From Thiohalocapsa sp. ML1 (lineage in GTDB: Bacteria > Pseudomonadota > Gammaproteobacteria > Chromatiales > Chromatiaceae): a stretch of DNA of 51,815 nucleotides. Location: positions 1-51,815 of the forward strand of contig NZ_JABX01000043.1 of NCBI RefSeq assembly GCF_001469165.1, given 5' to 3'. The translations under genes were made by a program, and so were the position numbers. Below, one piece after another: positions 1 through 9,064 of the stretch; positions within the stretch are counted from its first letter, which is position 1, and every line of letters starts with the position of its first letter. The notes under the pieces were generated by a model. The model was not told the origin of the DNA, ran no database searches, and saw only the letters and a list, made by a program, of their open reading frames with translations.

Positions 1-8
1 CTCATACT

Positions 9-100
9 GGTGCACTAGGAGCTAGGGGCTGGGGGCTAGGCGGGCGCGATGTCGCCCGGCGTCGTGTCTCCAGCACCTAGCCCCTAGCATCTAGCACCTG
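9..100. repeat. Inverted pair of heptamer (GGGGCTA-type) repeats upstream of ureB
   Basis: Positions 15-40 carry degenerate copies of a 7-bp GGGGCTA unit, and 73-98 carry the same unit in reverse complement (CCTAGCCCCTAG). The two arms could fold into a long hairpin in the ureB leader. The same repeat family occurs at many other gene ends in the window. The AAGGA at 105-109 that serves ureB lies just outside the repeat. Confidence 0.7.
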
Positions 101-115
101 ACCCAAGGATCAGAC

Positions 116-493
116 ATGATTCCAGGCGAAGTCCTCACCGCCCCCGGCGACATCGAGCTCAACGTCGGCCGTCCGGTGCTCACCGTCGAGGTGGCGAACA
201 CCGGCGACCGGCCCATCCAGGTGGGCTCGCACTATCACTTCTACGAAACCAACAACGCGCTCGGGTTCGACCGCGAGGCCACGCGCGGCTATCGGCTGGA
301 CATCCCGGCCGGCACCGCGGTGCGCTTCGAGCCCGGGCAGACGCGCACCGTGGATCTGGTGCCCTATGCCGGGGAGCGCCGCGTGTTCGGCTTTCAGGGC
401 AAGATCATGGGGCCGCTGGACGCCGCCGCGGGCGCCGACCCGGCGGGCGGCGACGGCAACGTCGGCGACAGCAACGGGGGCGACACGCCATGA
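116..493 (+). CDS. ureB: Urease subunit beta
   Basis: This is the small beta subunit of the cytoplasmic nickel urease, which hydrolyses urea to ammonia and carbamate together with UreA and UreC. The protein (125 residues) opens with the family start MIPGE and shows the conserved [10 protein letters not shown] segment followed by [14 protein letters not shown]. After the core it has a Gly/Asp/Asn-rich tail of roughly 25 residues (about 99-125), an extension beyond what I expect for UreB. An AAGGA sits 6 bp before the ATG. The stop overlaps the ureC start (ATGA at 490-493), which indicates translational coupling. ureA and ureD are presumably upstream of the window. Confidence 0.96.
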   Translation: MIPGEVLTAPGDIELNVGRPVLTVEVANTGDRPIQVGSHYHFYETNNALGFDREATRGYRLDIPAGTAVRFEPGQTRTVDLVPYAGERRVFGFQGKIMGPLDAAAGADPAGGDGNVGDSNGGDTP

Positions 494-2208
494 GCAAGAT
501 CAGCCGCGACGCCTATGCGTCCATGTACGGCCCGACCACGGGCGATCGGGTCCGGCTCGGCGACTCCGAGCTGATCATCCAGGTCGAGCGCGACCACACG
601 GTTTATGGCGACGAGGTCAAGTTCGGCGGCGGCAAGGTCATCCGCGACGGCATGGGCCAGTGCCAGCGCCAGACCGACGAGGTGGTGGATACGGTTATCA
701 CCAACGCCTTGATCCTGGACCACTGGGGCATCGTCAAGGCCGACATCGGCATCAAGAACGGGCGCATCAAGGGCGTCGGCAAGGCCGGTAACCCGGACAC
801 GCAGGCCGGCGTCGACATCCTGGTCGGCCCCGGCACCGAGGTCATCGCCGGCGAGGGCATGATCGTCACGCCAGGCGGCATCGATGCGCACATCCACTTC
901 ATCTGCCCGCAGCAGGTGGAAGAGGCGCTCATGTCCGGTATCACGACGATGCTCGGCGGCGGCACCGGCCCCGCCACCGGCACCAACGCGACCACCTGCA
1001 CCCCCGGCCCTTGGAACATCCAGCGCATGCTCCAGGCCGCCGAGTACCTGCCGATGAACTTGGGCTTTATGGGCAAGGGCAACGGCAGCTTGCCGAACCC
1101 GCTGGAGGAGCAGATCCGCGCCGGCGCCATGGGCCTCAAGCTGCACGAGGACTGGGGCACCACGCCCGCCGCCATCGACTGCTGCCTGGGCGTCGCCGAG
1201 AAAATGGACGTGCAGGTGGCCATCCACACCGACACGCTGAACGAGTCCGGCTTCGTCGAGGACACCATCGCCGCCTTCAAGGGCCGCTGCGTCCACACCT
1301 ATCACACCGAGGGCGCCGGCGGCGGCCATGCGCCGGACATCATCAAGGCGGCGGGGTTGCCGAACGTGCTGCCGTCGTCCACCAATCCGACGCGCCCCTA
1401 CACGGTCAACACCGTCGATGAGCATCTCGACATGCTCATGGTCTGCCATCACCTGTCGCCGTCCATCCCGGAAGATGTCGCCTTTGCCGAGTCGCGCATC
1501 CGCAAGGAAACCATCGCCGCCGAGGACATCCTGCACGACCTCGGCGCCTTCAGCATGATCGCCTCCGACAGCCAGGCCATGGGCCGCGTCGGCGAGGTCA
1601 TTACCCGCACCTGGCAGACCGCGCACAAGATGAAGGTGCAGTTCGGCAGCCTGTCCTCGCCCGACGGGTCGGGCGACCCGGCCGAGCACGACAACGCCCG
1701 GGCCAAGCGCTACATCGCCAAGTACACGATCAACCCGGCCATCACGCACGGCATCGCGCACGAGGTGGGCAGCATCGAGGTCGGCAAGCTCGCCGACCTG
1801 GTGCTGTGGCGCCCGGCCTTCTTCGGCGCCAAGCCGAGCCTCATCGTCAAGGGCGGGCTCATCGCCGGTGCGCTGATGGGGGACCCGAACGCCTCCATCC
1901 CGACGCCGCAGCCGGTGCACTACCGGCCGATGTTCGGCGCCGTGGGCCGGGCCGTCGGCGACACCTGCATGACCTTCGTCTCCGCCTGGGCCATGCAGGA
2001 CGCCGTCGCGCAGAAGCTGGACCTGAAACGTCTCATCGGCATCACCCGCGACGTGCGCCACGTCACCAAGGCGGACATGATCCACAACGCCTGGCAGCCC
2101 AACATTGAGGTGGACCCGCAGACCTACGAGGTGCGCGCCGACGGCCGGCTGCTGACCTGCGAGCCGGCCAAGGTGCTGCCGATGGCGCAGCGGTATTTTC
2201 TGTTTTGA
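490..2208 (+). CDS. ureC: Urease subunit alpha (catalytic)
   Basis: This is the catalytic urease subunit, with a binuclear nickel site in an amidohydrolase barrel. The 572-residue protein is full length. Nickel-site and catalytic residues fall at the standard family numbers: H134 and H136 in DAHIHF, and K217 (the carbamylated lysine) in GLKLHEDWG. The flap motif MVCHHL and the Asp in [10 protein letters not shown] follow. The ATG overlaps the ureB stop. The next expected urease gene, ureE, does not follow directly: about 2.8 kb holding three unrelated genes separates them. A heptamer repeat begins at the base after the stop codon. Confidence 0.98.
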   Translation: MSKISRDAYASMYGPTTGDRVRLGDSELIIQVERDHTVYGDEVKFGGGKVIRDGMGQCQRQTDEVVDTVITNALILDHWGIVKADIGIKNGRIKGVGKAGNPDTQAGVDILVGPGTEVIAGEGMIVTPGGIDAHIHFICPQQVEEALMSGITTMLGGGTGPATGTNATTCTPGPWNIQRMLQAAEYLPMNLGFMGKGNGSLPNPLEEQIRAGAMGLKLHEDWGTTPAAIDCCLGVAEKMDVQVAIHTDTLNESGFVEDTIAAFKGRCVHTYHTEGAGGGHAPDIIKAAGLPNVLPSSTNPTRPYTVNTVDEHLDMLMVCHHLSPSIPEDVAFAESRIRKETIAAEDILHDLGAFSMIASDSQAMGRVGEVITRTWQTAHKMKVQFGSLSSPDGSGDPAEHDNARAKRYIAKYTINPAITHGIAHEVGSIEVGKLADLVLWRPAFFGAKPSLIVKGGLIAGALMGDPNASIPTPQPVHYRPMFGAVGRAVGDTCMTFVSAWAMQDAVAQKLDLKRLIGITRDVRHVTKADMIHNAWQPNIEVDPQTYEVRADGRLLTCEPAKVLPMAQRYFLF

Positions 2209-2237
2209 GGGGCTAGGGGCTAGGGGCTAGGGGCTAG
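2209..2237. repeat. Heptamer GGGGCTA array, four copies
   Basis: Four perfect tandem copies of the 7-bp unit GGGGCTA plus one base start immediately after the ureC stop codon. It belongs to the repeat family seen throughout the window. It marks the left edge of the block inserted between ureC and ureE. Confidence 0.85.
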
Positions 2238-2533
2238 TGCAGCCGCGCAGATGTTCCGAGGCCGTCTCCGATCGTTGTCGTTGTCGTAATCGTCTGGCGC
2301 AGATCTCGACCACGATGACGACAACGACAACGAGAGCAACCGGTCTCGGGACTTCCGCAGCGAAGCACTACGGGCGAGGGGCTAGGGGCGAGGCATGCAG
2401 ACGCCGAGCCGCGTCTGAGCCAATAGGGTGCCGAGTTGGAGACCGCTGGGCCGGCGAGTTTGTCGCGACTTGCGACGCGTTGGGTTTGCCTTGAGCCTTT
2501 TTGCGCTCTGATCAAGTCTGGAGGTGGCGACCC
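2238..2533. other. Non-coding junction with an inverted repeat, between ureC and the ptuA-like gene
   Basis: No gene is recognised here. A 20-bp inverted repeat lies at 2273-2292 and 2313-2332 (19 of 20 positions pair), built from GTTGTC/GACAAC triplet-like units around a 20-bp loop. A degenerate heptamer repeat is at 2377-2396. The Shine-Dalgarno of the downstream ATPase (GGAGG, 2520-2524) is at the right end. The structure could be a terminator-like hairpin, a boundary scar or a promoter region; the sequence does not decide. Confidence 0.55.
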
Positions 2534-3928
2534 GTGCGCATCGAGCGATTGATCCTGGATCAGGTCGGCTGTTTCGATCATCTCGACATCAGCTTCCCCG
2601 AGGGGCGCGACCCGGATAAGGCCGACATCCATCTGCTGGTCGGCGCCAACGGCACGGGCAAGAGCACCATCTTGATGGCGATGGCGCAGTTCTTTTCCGC
2701 GGTGCCAACCGGGATTCAGGAACGCTTTAGCCATGTCCAAGGGTGCTTACGGCTCGGGTACTCTGCGTGTGGCTATAATCGTATGGCCGCCATCGCTCCT
2801 AGTTCAGGAGCTGAGGAATTGCTTGGCGCGACTGATGATCTGTACATGGTTGGTGAGTGGCGGGGAGAATTCGCCTTCTGCTTCTTCGAGATGGAAACGC
2901 CCGCTGAAGCTGCTGTGAAAGCGCAGACGACGGTTCTTAAAGACTATCGGAACAAGACCGAGCGCTACCTTACTTACCTTCCAACTGATCCAGCACGGGA
3001 ACTCAGCTTCGCAGCCTTCGCTTATAACGGTAGGCGATCGATCGACGCGCGGGACTTTACAGGCATCGTCGATGAGAACAGAAATCTGCTGCTGAACGCG
3101 TGTGTCGCCGGTTCGGATGGCGAGGGTGCTGCTGGCGGTAGGTTATTGGTCCACTGGGTCGCGAATACGCTTGCGAAAGCAGCCTTCGCGCTTCAGCAAG
3201 GTGATGAAGCAAGATCATCGCAATATAGCAATTCGGTTGAGCGCGTTGAGCGGGCCATTGGAAGCATCACCGGTTGGGACTTTCAGTTCGTACTTACGTA
3301 CGAGCCTCTAGGTGTGCGGGCGTCGATCGGTGGAGTTGGGATACACGTGCATCTATTGCCGGATGGGTTTAAGTCTCTGATCAGTTGGATCGGCGATTTG
3401 CTCATGCGTCTGGATCGTCTCCCCTGGGTGGATGCCCGGCCGGTTACGGAAAGGGAGATCATTCTTTTTCTTGATGAAATAGAAGTTCATCTGCATCCTG
3501 CTTGGCAACGAAGGATACTACCTATAGTTCAGACTCTATTCCCCAACGCACAGGTTTTCGTGTCGACACACTCCCCGTTCGTCATCGCCTCTGCCGACGA
3601 CGCTTGGATCTATCCGCTGTACCTCGACGAGAAAGGCAAGGGCCATGTCGGCGAGATCCTCCCGAGCATGCTCGGCAACAGCTATGCAACCGTTCTCCGG
3701 GACGTGCTCGGGATCGAGGAGGAGTTCGCGCCGCAGGTGCAGGAACCGCTGAAGGAGTTCTACCGGCTGCGCGATGATGCGCTGAAAGGGGACGCGGATG
3801 CCTTTGCGCGGCTCAAGGCAAAGGAGCGGGAGCTCGCGGCCTTCGGCGAGGAAGTGCTGGCGGTCGTGCGGCCCGAGATGCGACAAGTCGAGCGTCGGCT
3901 GAGCCGGCAGGTGGCGGAGCCGGACTGA
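2534..3928 (+). CDS. AAA family ATPase, PtuA-like (Septu-type)
   Basis: This is a P-loop ATPase of the SMC/ABC-like AAA_21 group found as the ATPase of Septu anti-phage systems and some retrons. From the GTG at 2534 (GGAGG at 2520-2524; an upstream TTG at 2501 has no such site) it is 464 residues. Walker A is GANGTGKST at about 37-45, Walker B is IILFLDE ending near 315 and followed by HLHPAWQ, and the switch histidine lies in STHSPF near 346. Its stop overlaps the ATG of an HNH nuclease gene, the expected partner. Base composition of about 2700-3590 is visibly less GC-rich than its neighbours, suggesting acquisition, while the 3' end is high-GC. The family call is from motifs and partner; exact subtype was not tested. 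Confidence 0.8.
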   Translation: MRIERLILDQVGCFDHLDISFPEGRDPDKADIHLLVGANGTGKSTILMAMAQFFSAVPTGIQERFSHVQGCLRLGYSACGYNRMAAIAPSSGAEELLGATDDLYMVGEWRGEFAFCFFEMETPAEAAVKAQTTVLKDYRNKTERYLTYLPTDPARELSFAAFAYNGRRSIDARDFTGIVDENRNLLLNACVAGSDGEGAAGGRLLVHWVANTLAKAAFALQQGDEARSSQYSNSVERVERAIGSITGWDFQFVLTYEPLGVRASIGGVGIHVHLLPDGFKSLISWIGDLLMRLDRLPWVDARPVTEREIILFLDEIEVHLHPAWQRRILPIVQTLFPNAQVFVSTHSPFVIASADDAWIYPLYLDEKGKGHVGEILPSMLGNSYATVLRDVLGIEEEFAPQVQEPLKEFYRLRDDALKGDADAFARLKAKERELAAFGEEVLAVVRPEMRQVERRLSRQVAEPD

Positions 3929-4557
3929 TGATGCCGTGCGAGAGGCCGGCGTGCCCGGATTGGCTGGCGGAGCACTGCGCGGATTGGGGCGCAGAGTATG
4001 CGGCAAGCCTGGCCGAGAACCCGAAGTATGAGTTTGCATGGAAGAAGTGGCAGGGCGAGCGCGTAAACATTCGGTTGCTACCATTGTTGTCGGGAATGAC
4101 GGAAGGTCACTGTGCCTACTGCGACTGGTTCCCGATGGACACGGGAACTGATCCGACCATCGACCATTTCCGGCCGAAGAAGCGTTATCCCAGGGAAGCC
4201 TATGTTTGGGAGAACCTCTATCTTTGCTGCCGCCACTGTCAGGAGAAGGACAACGACGGCTTCGACGAGGCGCTGCTGCGTCCAGATGAGCTGGGATACC
4301 AGTACGAACGGTTTTTCATCTACAACCATGCCGACGGAACCTTATCGCCGAACCCCGCAGCCGAAGATAACGACCGGGAACGCGCGCGAGTCTCGATTCA
4401 ATTGCTGAAGCTCAACTTCCGGGGCCGCCCGGCGGCCAGAAAGCGCGAGCTGCAACGATTTCGTGATCTGGATCGCGACGCGCGCCGAGAGTGGATTCCG
4501 CTTTCGCCGTTTCGGTATTTGTTGTGGGAGGAATTGGTGCTGACGGAGGAGATGTGA
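3928..4557 (+). CDS. HNH endonuclease, PtuB-like (TIGR02646-type)
   Basis: A predicted metal-dependent HNH nuclease of 209 residues. A zinc-knuckle-like C62xxC65 is followed by TIDHFRP (D79 H80 as the HNH histidine region), N96 in WENL, and a second cysteine cluster CCRHC (100-104). This layout matches HNH proteins paired with PtuA-like ATPases in Septu and retron Ec78-type systems. The start codon overlaps the ATPase stop (TGATG), so the two are translated together. Its own stop overlaps the next gene in the same way. I infer a nucleic-acid-cutting effector held in check by or directed by the ATPase; the target is unknown. Confidence 0.8.
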   Translation: MMPCERPACPDWLAEHCADWGAEYAASLAENPKYEFAWKKWQGERVNIRLLPLLSGMTEGHCAYCDWFPMDTGTDPTIDHFRPKKRYPREAYVWENLYLCCRHCQEKDNDGFDEALLRPDELGYQYERFFIYNHADGTLSPNPAAEDNDRERARVSIQLLKLNFRGRPAARKRELQRFRDLDRDARREWIPLSPFRYLLWEELVLTEEM

Positions 4558-5000
4558 TGAGGCAGCGCTCTATGCGGCACTACGCTTCGGTGTCGCCCGA
4601 CGCCGTGTCCGAAGCGTTGACAGAAGCATTGCAGGGCGACGCGGCGGACTTGGTCTGTGCCTACCTGTTCGGCAGCGTGGCTCGCGGTGAGGACCGACCG
4701 GGCAGCGATGTGGATGTCGCCGTGCTGCTCCGCGATGATCCGCCGCGCACCTTGGCGGGCCTGCATCTGGACCTCGCGGACCGGCTCACCGCTGCGCTCG
4801 GCGGCCGCAAGGTGGACTTGGTGGTGCTGAACCGAGCGCCCGCCGACCTCGTGCATCGGGTGCTGCGCGACGGTGTGCTGCTGCTGGAGCTGGACCGCTC
4901 CGCGCGCATCCGCTTCGAGGTGCGCGCTCGCAATGAGTACTTCGATCTGCTGCCCTATCTCAGGGAGTATCGCCGGGGGCGCGAAGGGGCCGGGGCATGA
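4557..5000 (+). CDS. Minimal nucleotidyltransferase (MNT/MntA-like)
   Basis: This 147-residue protein carries the polymerase-beta-type signature GSVARG at about 39-44 followed by [10 protein letters not shown], giving the paired metal-binding Asp residues 51 and 53; a third acidic position is in KVDLVVL. Such proteins act as antitoxins that AMPylate HEPN toxins (MntA-HepT) or as stand-alone transferases. No HEPN gene is next to it. Its ATG overlaps the HNH stop (TGATG, 4555-4559) and its stop overlaps the ureE start (ATGA, 4997-5000), so it is coupled on both sides. It may be a third component or regulator of the Septu-like pair, or an older resident of the urease operon. The role is inference. 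Confidence 0.75.
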   Translation: MRQRSMRHYASVSPDAVSEALTEALQGDAADLVCAYLFGSVARGEDRPGSDVDVAVLLRDDPPRTLAGLHLDLADRLTAALGGRKVDLVVLNRAPADLVHRVLRDGVLLLELDRSARIRFEVRARNEYFDLLPYLREYRRGREGAGA

Positions 5001-5500
5001 CTGACGCCGACTTGCCCCTGCTGACCCTGCGCCTGCCGGCTACCGCCGAAGCAGCCGCCACCGCCGCGCTTACGCTCGATCAGCGCCAGCGCTCGCGCCA
5101 ACGCATCCGGCTCGACGACGGCCGCGAGGCGGGTGTGCTGCTGCCGCGGGGCGAGGTGCTGCGGCATGGGGACGTGCTCGGCAGCGAGGATGGGCTTAGG
5201 GTGCGCATCACGGCAGCGCCGGAGTCCTTGTCCTGCGCCGAGACTGGCGATCCGCTGCTGCTGGCCCGTGCGTGCTATCACCTCGGCAACCGCCATGTGG
5301 CTTTGCAGGTCGAGTCCGGCCGGCTGTGCTGGCTGCATGATCATGTGCTCGACGCCATGGTGCGTGGGCTCGGGCTCAATGTGACCGCGATGACGGCGCC
5401 CTTCGAGCCGGAGGCGGGGGCCTACGCCGGGCATGGGCACGACGGCCACGGCGCGCAGCACGGCCACCACGGCGCGGATCATGGTCACGGAAACCATTGA
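4997..5500 (+). CDS. ureE: Urease accessory protein UreE (nickel chaperone)
   Basis: UreE delivers nickel to the UreD-UreF-UreG-apo-urease complex. The 167-residue protein has the UreE N-terminal region with [17 protein letters not shown], the central [16 protein letters not shown] segment (metal-binding His of the dimer interface), and a His/Gly/Asp-rich C-terminal tail from about residue 144, typical of nickel-storing UreE. The ATG overlaps the stop of the nucleotidyltransferase gene. Its 3' end overlaps ureF by 20 bp. Confidence 0.95.
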   Translation: MTDADLPLLTLRLPATAEAAATAALTLDQRQRSRQRIRLDDGREAGVLLPRGEVLRHGDVLGSEDGLRVRITAAPESLSCAETGDPLLLARACYHLGNRHVALQVESGRLCWLHDHVLDAMVRGLGLNVTAMTAPFEPEAGAYAGHGHDGHGAQHGHHGADHGHGNH

Positions 5501-6182
5501 TACGTCCGGCGCGGACGGGCTGGCGCTGGTGCGGCTGCTGCAGTTGGTGAGCCCGTCGCTGCCCGTGGGCGGCTTCACCTACTCCGGGGGCATCGAGTGG
5601 GCCGTGGAGGCGGGCTGGCTCGCGGACGCGGGCGCCGCGGAGGGCTGGCTGCTTGATCAGCTCGATGCGGGCGTCGCGCGCGTGGACCTGCCCATCGCGG
5701 CGCGGCTGATCGCGGCCGTCGGAGCCGACGACCGCGAGGCGCTGTCGGCCTGGATCGACCTGTTGCTCGCCTGCCGCGAGAGCTTGGAGCTGCGTGCCGA
5801 GGAGCAGCAGCGGGGCAGGGCGCTTGCCGATCTGCTCGTGGCCTGGGAGCTGCCAGGCGCTCCGGCCTGGCGTCCGCTGCTGGCCCGGAGCCAGACCGCC
5901 GGCTTTGCCTTCGCGGCCGTGCGCTGGTGCATTCCGACGGCCGATGCGCTCACCGGACTCGCCTTCGGCTGGGCGGAGAACCTGACGCTCGCGGCGGTCA
6001 AGCTGGTGCCGCTGGGCCAGACCGACGGCCAGCGCATGCTGGCGCGCATCGCCGCGCGCATCCCGACCGTGGTGGACCTGGCGCTCGCGCTGCGCGACGA
6101 TCAGCTCGGCGCTTCGAGCCCGGCGCTCGCCATCGCGAGCGCCCGGCACGAGCGCCAGTACACGCGCCTGTTCCGATCCTGA
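5481..6182 (+). CDS. ureF: Urease accessory protein UreF
   Basis: UreF is the scaffold and GTPase-activating partner of UreG in urease metallocentre assembly. With the ATG at 5481 (inside the ureE end) the protein is 233 residues, the usual size. Recognisable segments are [25 protein letters not shown] near the N terminus and RLFRS at the C terminus, a common UreF ending. It lies in the same operon, overlapping ureE and 41 bp before ureG. Confidence 0.94.
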   Translation: MVTETIDTSGADGLALVRLLQLVSPSLPVGGFTYSGGIEWAVEAGWLADAGAAEGWLLDQLDAGVARVDLPIAARLIAAVGADDREALSAWIDLLLACRESLELRAEEQQRGRALADLLVAWELPGAPAWRPLLARSQTAGFAFAAVRWCIPTADALTGLAFGWAENLTLAAVKLVPLGQTDGQRMLARIAARIPTVVDLALALRDDQLGASSPALAIASARHERQYTRLFRS

Positions 6183-6223
6183 GCCGGCCTTTGCGGCCGC
6201 CCCACTCCACAGCCCGGCGAGCG

Positions 6224-6858
<635 letters not shown>

Positions 6859-6862
<4 letters not shown>

Positions 6863-7197
6863 CCGAGCATGACCGGACGCGGCAGGCCCGGTTGCGCCGG
6901 ATCGCCATCGCGCCGGCGGTGCTGCTGATCAAGGTCTACAAGCTCGTGATCTCGCCCATCATCGGCCCGCGCTGCCGGTTTCTGCCCACCTGCTCCGACT
7001 ACGCGCTGGAGGCCCTGGCGCGGCACGGCCTGCGGCGCGGCGGCTGGCTCGCGGTGCGGCGTATCGGGCGTTGTCACCCCTGGGGCGATTCGGGCTACGA
7101 CCCGGTGCCGCCGGCGCGCGGCGCCGCGCAGTGCCCCGCTGGTACGGATGCCGCTGAGCCGCCGGAGCGCGATGACTCCCACCGCGAGCACGGCTGA
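6859..7197 (+). CDS. yidD: Membrane protein insertion efficiency factor YidD
   Basis: YidD is a small membrane-peripheral protein that assists YidC/Sec membrane insertion. The 112-residue protein has the family block [19 protein letters not shown] followed by [11 protein letters not shown] and the CHPWG...GYDPVP ending. Its usual neighbours are rpmH-rnpA-yidC; here it overlaps ureG by four bases and is thus the last gene of the urease operon, an uncommon location. The C-terminal 30 or so residues are low in conserved features. Confidence 0.92.
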
Positions 7198-7249
7198 GTC
7201 AGCCGGCTGGCACGACGACTCAGACCCCACCGCGCTGGAGCGCCGCCGC

Positions 7250-8437
7250 ATGAGCGAATGCCGTCCCGACACCGCGCCCGGCTCGGCCGCGGGCGCCCCC
7301 GAGCCGATCCCTGCGGCGCCACCTGGCCGCGATGCGCGCTCGCCGGTGGAGATCGCCGTGGAGGCGGCCATCCGCATCGGCGTCATCGCCGCGCTGCTGC
7401 TGGTGTGCTACCGCATTGTCGAGCCCTTTCTTCCGCCCATTGCCTGGGGCGTCATCATCGCCGTGGCGAGCTGGCCCGGCTATCAGTGGCTGGTGGGCCG
7501 GGTCGGTGGCAGGCGCGTGGTTGCATCCGTGCTTTTCTGCGTGATCGCACTGCTGCTGCTCCTGGTGCCGGTGGCGCTGCTGAGCGAAACCCTGGTGCAG
7601 GGCGCGCAGTGGCTCACCCACGGCGTGGAGGAGGGCGATTTCCGCATCCCGCCGCCGCCGGACCTGAGCAGTGTGCCGCTGGTGGGCGACGATGTGGAGG
7701 CGTTTTGGCAGGAGGCGTCGACGAACCTGACCGAGGTGCTGCGGAAGTTCCAGCCGCAGCTACAGCTCCTTGGTAGCTGGCTCCTGCACTTCGCCGCCAG
7801 CGCGGGCGTGGGGCTGGTGCACTTCGTGCTCGCCATCGTCATCGCCGCGGTGCTGCTCGCGAACAGCGGCACCGGGCGGCGCCTGGCCGATGCGATCAGT
7901 TGGCGGCTCGCCGGTGCCCGCGGCATCCGCTTCGCGCGCCTGGCGGAGGCGGTGGTGCGCAGCGTCTCCCGCGGCATCCTGGGTGTGGCGCTAGTCCAAG
8001 CGCTGCTGGCCGGCTTAGGGATGCTCGCGGCCGGGGTCCCGGCGGCGGGGCTGTGGGCGCTCGTGGTGCTGATCCTGGCGACCGTCCAGGTCGGCGCCTT
8101 CCCGGTGATGCTGCCGGCGATGATCTACCTGTTCTACACCGCCGATTTGACGACGGCGGTGCTGTTTGCGGCCTGGACCCTGTTCGTCGGCTCCATCGAC
8201 AACGTGCTGAAACCCATCCTGCTAGGCCGCGGCGTGTCGGTGCCGATGGCCGTGATCTTCGTCGGCGCCATCGGCGGCTTCATCGGTTCCGGCATCATCG
8301 GCCTCTTCGTCGGTGCCGTGGTGCTGGCGCTGGGCTATGAGCTATTCCGTGCCTGGCTCGAAGAATCCGTGCCGCCGGTGCCGGGTGCCGATATGCCGGC
8401 CGCGGTCGAGCATGACGGCCGGCGCGATCCGCCTTGA
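7250..8437 (+). CDS. AI-2E family transporter-like membrane protein
   Basis: A polytopic inner-membrane protein of the AI-2E/PerM/TqsA family (395 residues from the ATG at 7250, preceded by GGAG at 7237-7240; ATGs at 7148 and 7172 overlap yidD and lack support). It has paired N-terminal membrane segments (AALLLVCYRIV, ILFCVIALLLLL-type region), a soluble middle part and at least four C-terminal membrane segments. Family members export autoinducer-2 or ions, or act as Na+/H+ antiporters; substrate cannot be told from sequence. Its 3' end overlaps the converging HIRAN gene by 103 bp. Confidence 0.85.
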   Translation: MSECRPDTAPGSAAGAPEPIPAAPPGRDARSPVEIAVEAAIRIGVIAALLLVCYRIVEPFLPPIAWGVIIAVASWPGYQWLVGRVGGRRVVASVLFCVIALLLLLVPVALLSETLVQGAQWLTHGVEEGDFRIPPPPDLSSVPLVGDDVEAFWQEASTNLTEVLRKFQPQLQLLGSWLLHFAASAGVGLVHFVLAIVIAAVLLANSGTGRRLADAISWRLAGARGIRFARLAEAVVRSVSRGILGVALVQALLAGLGMLAAGVPAAGLWALVVLILATVQVGAFPVMLPAMIYLFYTADLTTAVLFAAWTLFVGSIDNVLKPILLGRGVSVPMAVIFVGAIGGFIGSGIIGLFVGAVVLALGYELFRAWLEESVPPVPGADMPAAVEHDGRRDPP

Positions 8438-8814
8438 GGTTGCGGCGGGCAGTCCTCCAGCAGCACCTCGATGCCGATGCGCCGGTTGTAATCCGCCCTC
8501 GGGTCGAGGCGCGCGATGCGGGCGCTCAGGCTCCGGCTGCGGTCCAGGAGCCGCGCGGCGACGAGATTCTCGCCGCGAGGCAGGTAGCCGAGCTTGCGCC
8601 CGCGCCAGAGCAACGCGACGGCGTTCGGGTCGTGCGGGTTGTCCGCCTCGCGGGCCAGGCAGAGGCGCGCGCGGCGGGATAGGGCGTCCCATAGGCTCGG
8701 CGCCTCATGATGCCGAAAGCCCGCGAGACTGGTCTGCTGCAAGCGGATCTGGCGGGGCGGCGGCGCCAGGGTGAGCTGCACGGCGCCTGTCAGGGTCGGA
8801 TGCTCGCGATGCAT
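8335..8814 (-). CDS. HIRAN domain protein
   Basis: A 159-residue protein whose residues about 25-118 match a HIRAN domain, a DNA-end or single-strand-binding module otherwise found in SNF2 helicases such as HLTF. Visible family features are LAREADNPHDPNAVAL and KLGYLPRGENLVAARLLD. A good Shine-Dalgarno (GGAGGAGA on the minus strand, about 8819-8826) precedes the ATG at 8814. The last ~35 codons run antisense to the end of the AI-2E gene and have no recognisable motif. Stand-alone bacterial HIRAN proteins are of unknown function; a DNA-repair or nuclease-associated role is inference. Confidence 0.82.
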   Translation of the reverse strand: MHREHPTLTGAVQLTLAPPPRQIRLQQTSLAGFRHHEAPSLWDALSRRARLCLAREADNPHDPNAVALLWRGRKLGYLPRGENLVAARLLDRSRSLSARIARLDPRADYNRRIGIEVLLEDCPPQPQGGSRRPSCSTAAGISAPGTGGTDSSSQARNSS

Positions 8815-8909
8815 GAGTCGTCTCCTCCGCTCGGTCGGTTGGCCGGGGTTCGGCCTTGCGCTGAGGATGCGCGCGCCGGTGGCTCAGATCTTGAGCCTCT
8901 GGAGGAAGT

Positions 8910-8944
8910 GGCTAGGGGCTAGGGGCTAGGGGCTAGGGGCTCGG
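8910..8944. repeat. Heptamer GGCTAGG array, five copies
   Basis: Five tandem copies of the 7-bp unit (the last GGCTCGG) lie between the divergently transcribed HIRAN and FIST genes. It is the same family as at 2209 but here in a promoter-containing interval rather than at a gene end. Confidence 0.85.
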
Positions 8945-9023
8945 CTGCGCGCGAGTGTGCTCGGAAACCTGCGCGGGTTCGCGAAAACCACTGGCACAGA
9001 CTGCGGCGCGACGCGGCGGGGGC

Positions 9024-9029
9024 TACAAT
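9024..9029 (+). promoter_or_regulatory. Possible -10 element for the FIST operon
   Basis: TACAAT at 9024-9029 is a good match to a sigma-70 -10 box and lies 36 bp before the FIST ATG. No convincing -35 box is present 16-18 bp upstream, so this is tentative. Confidence 0.25.
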
Positions 9030-9064
9030 CCGGCCATAACCGAAAAACCAGAGAGGACGCCCCG

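Noticed and set aside
394-2085. 563-codon minus-strand ORF opposite ureC
   Set aside because: It is the antisense shadow of ureC in high-GC DNA; the protein has no recognisable motif and ureC is certain.
2501-5000. Retron system (reverse transcriptase plus PtuAB, Ec78-type)
   Set aside because: The ATPase/HNH pair resembles the retron effector, but no reverse transcriptase gene or msr-msd structure is present nearby.
8991-9005. Sigma-54 promoter (TGGCAC ... TGC) before the FIST gene
   Set aside because: Spacing between the GG and GC elements is about two bases too short.
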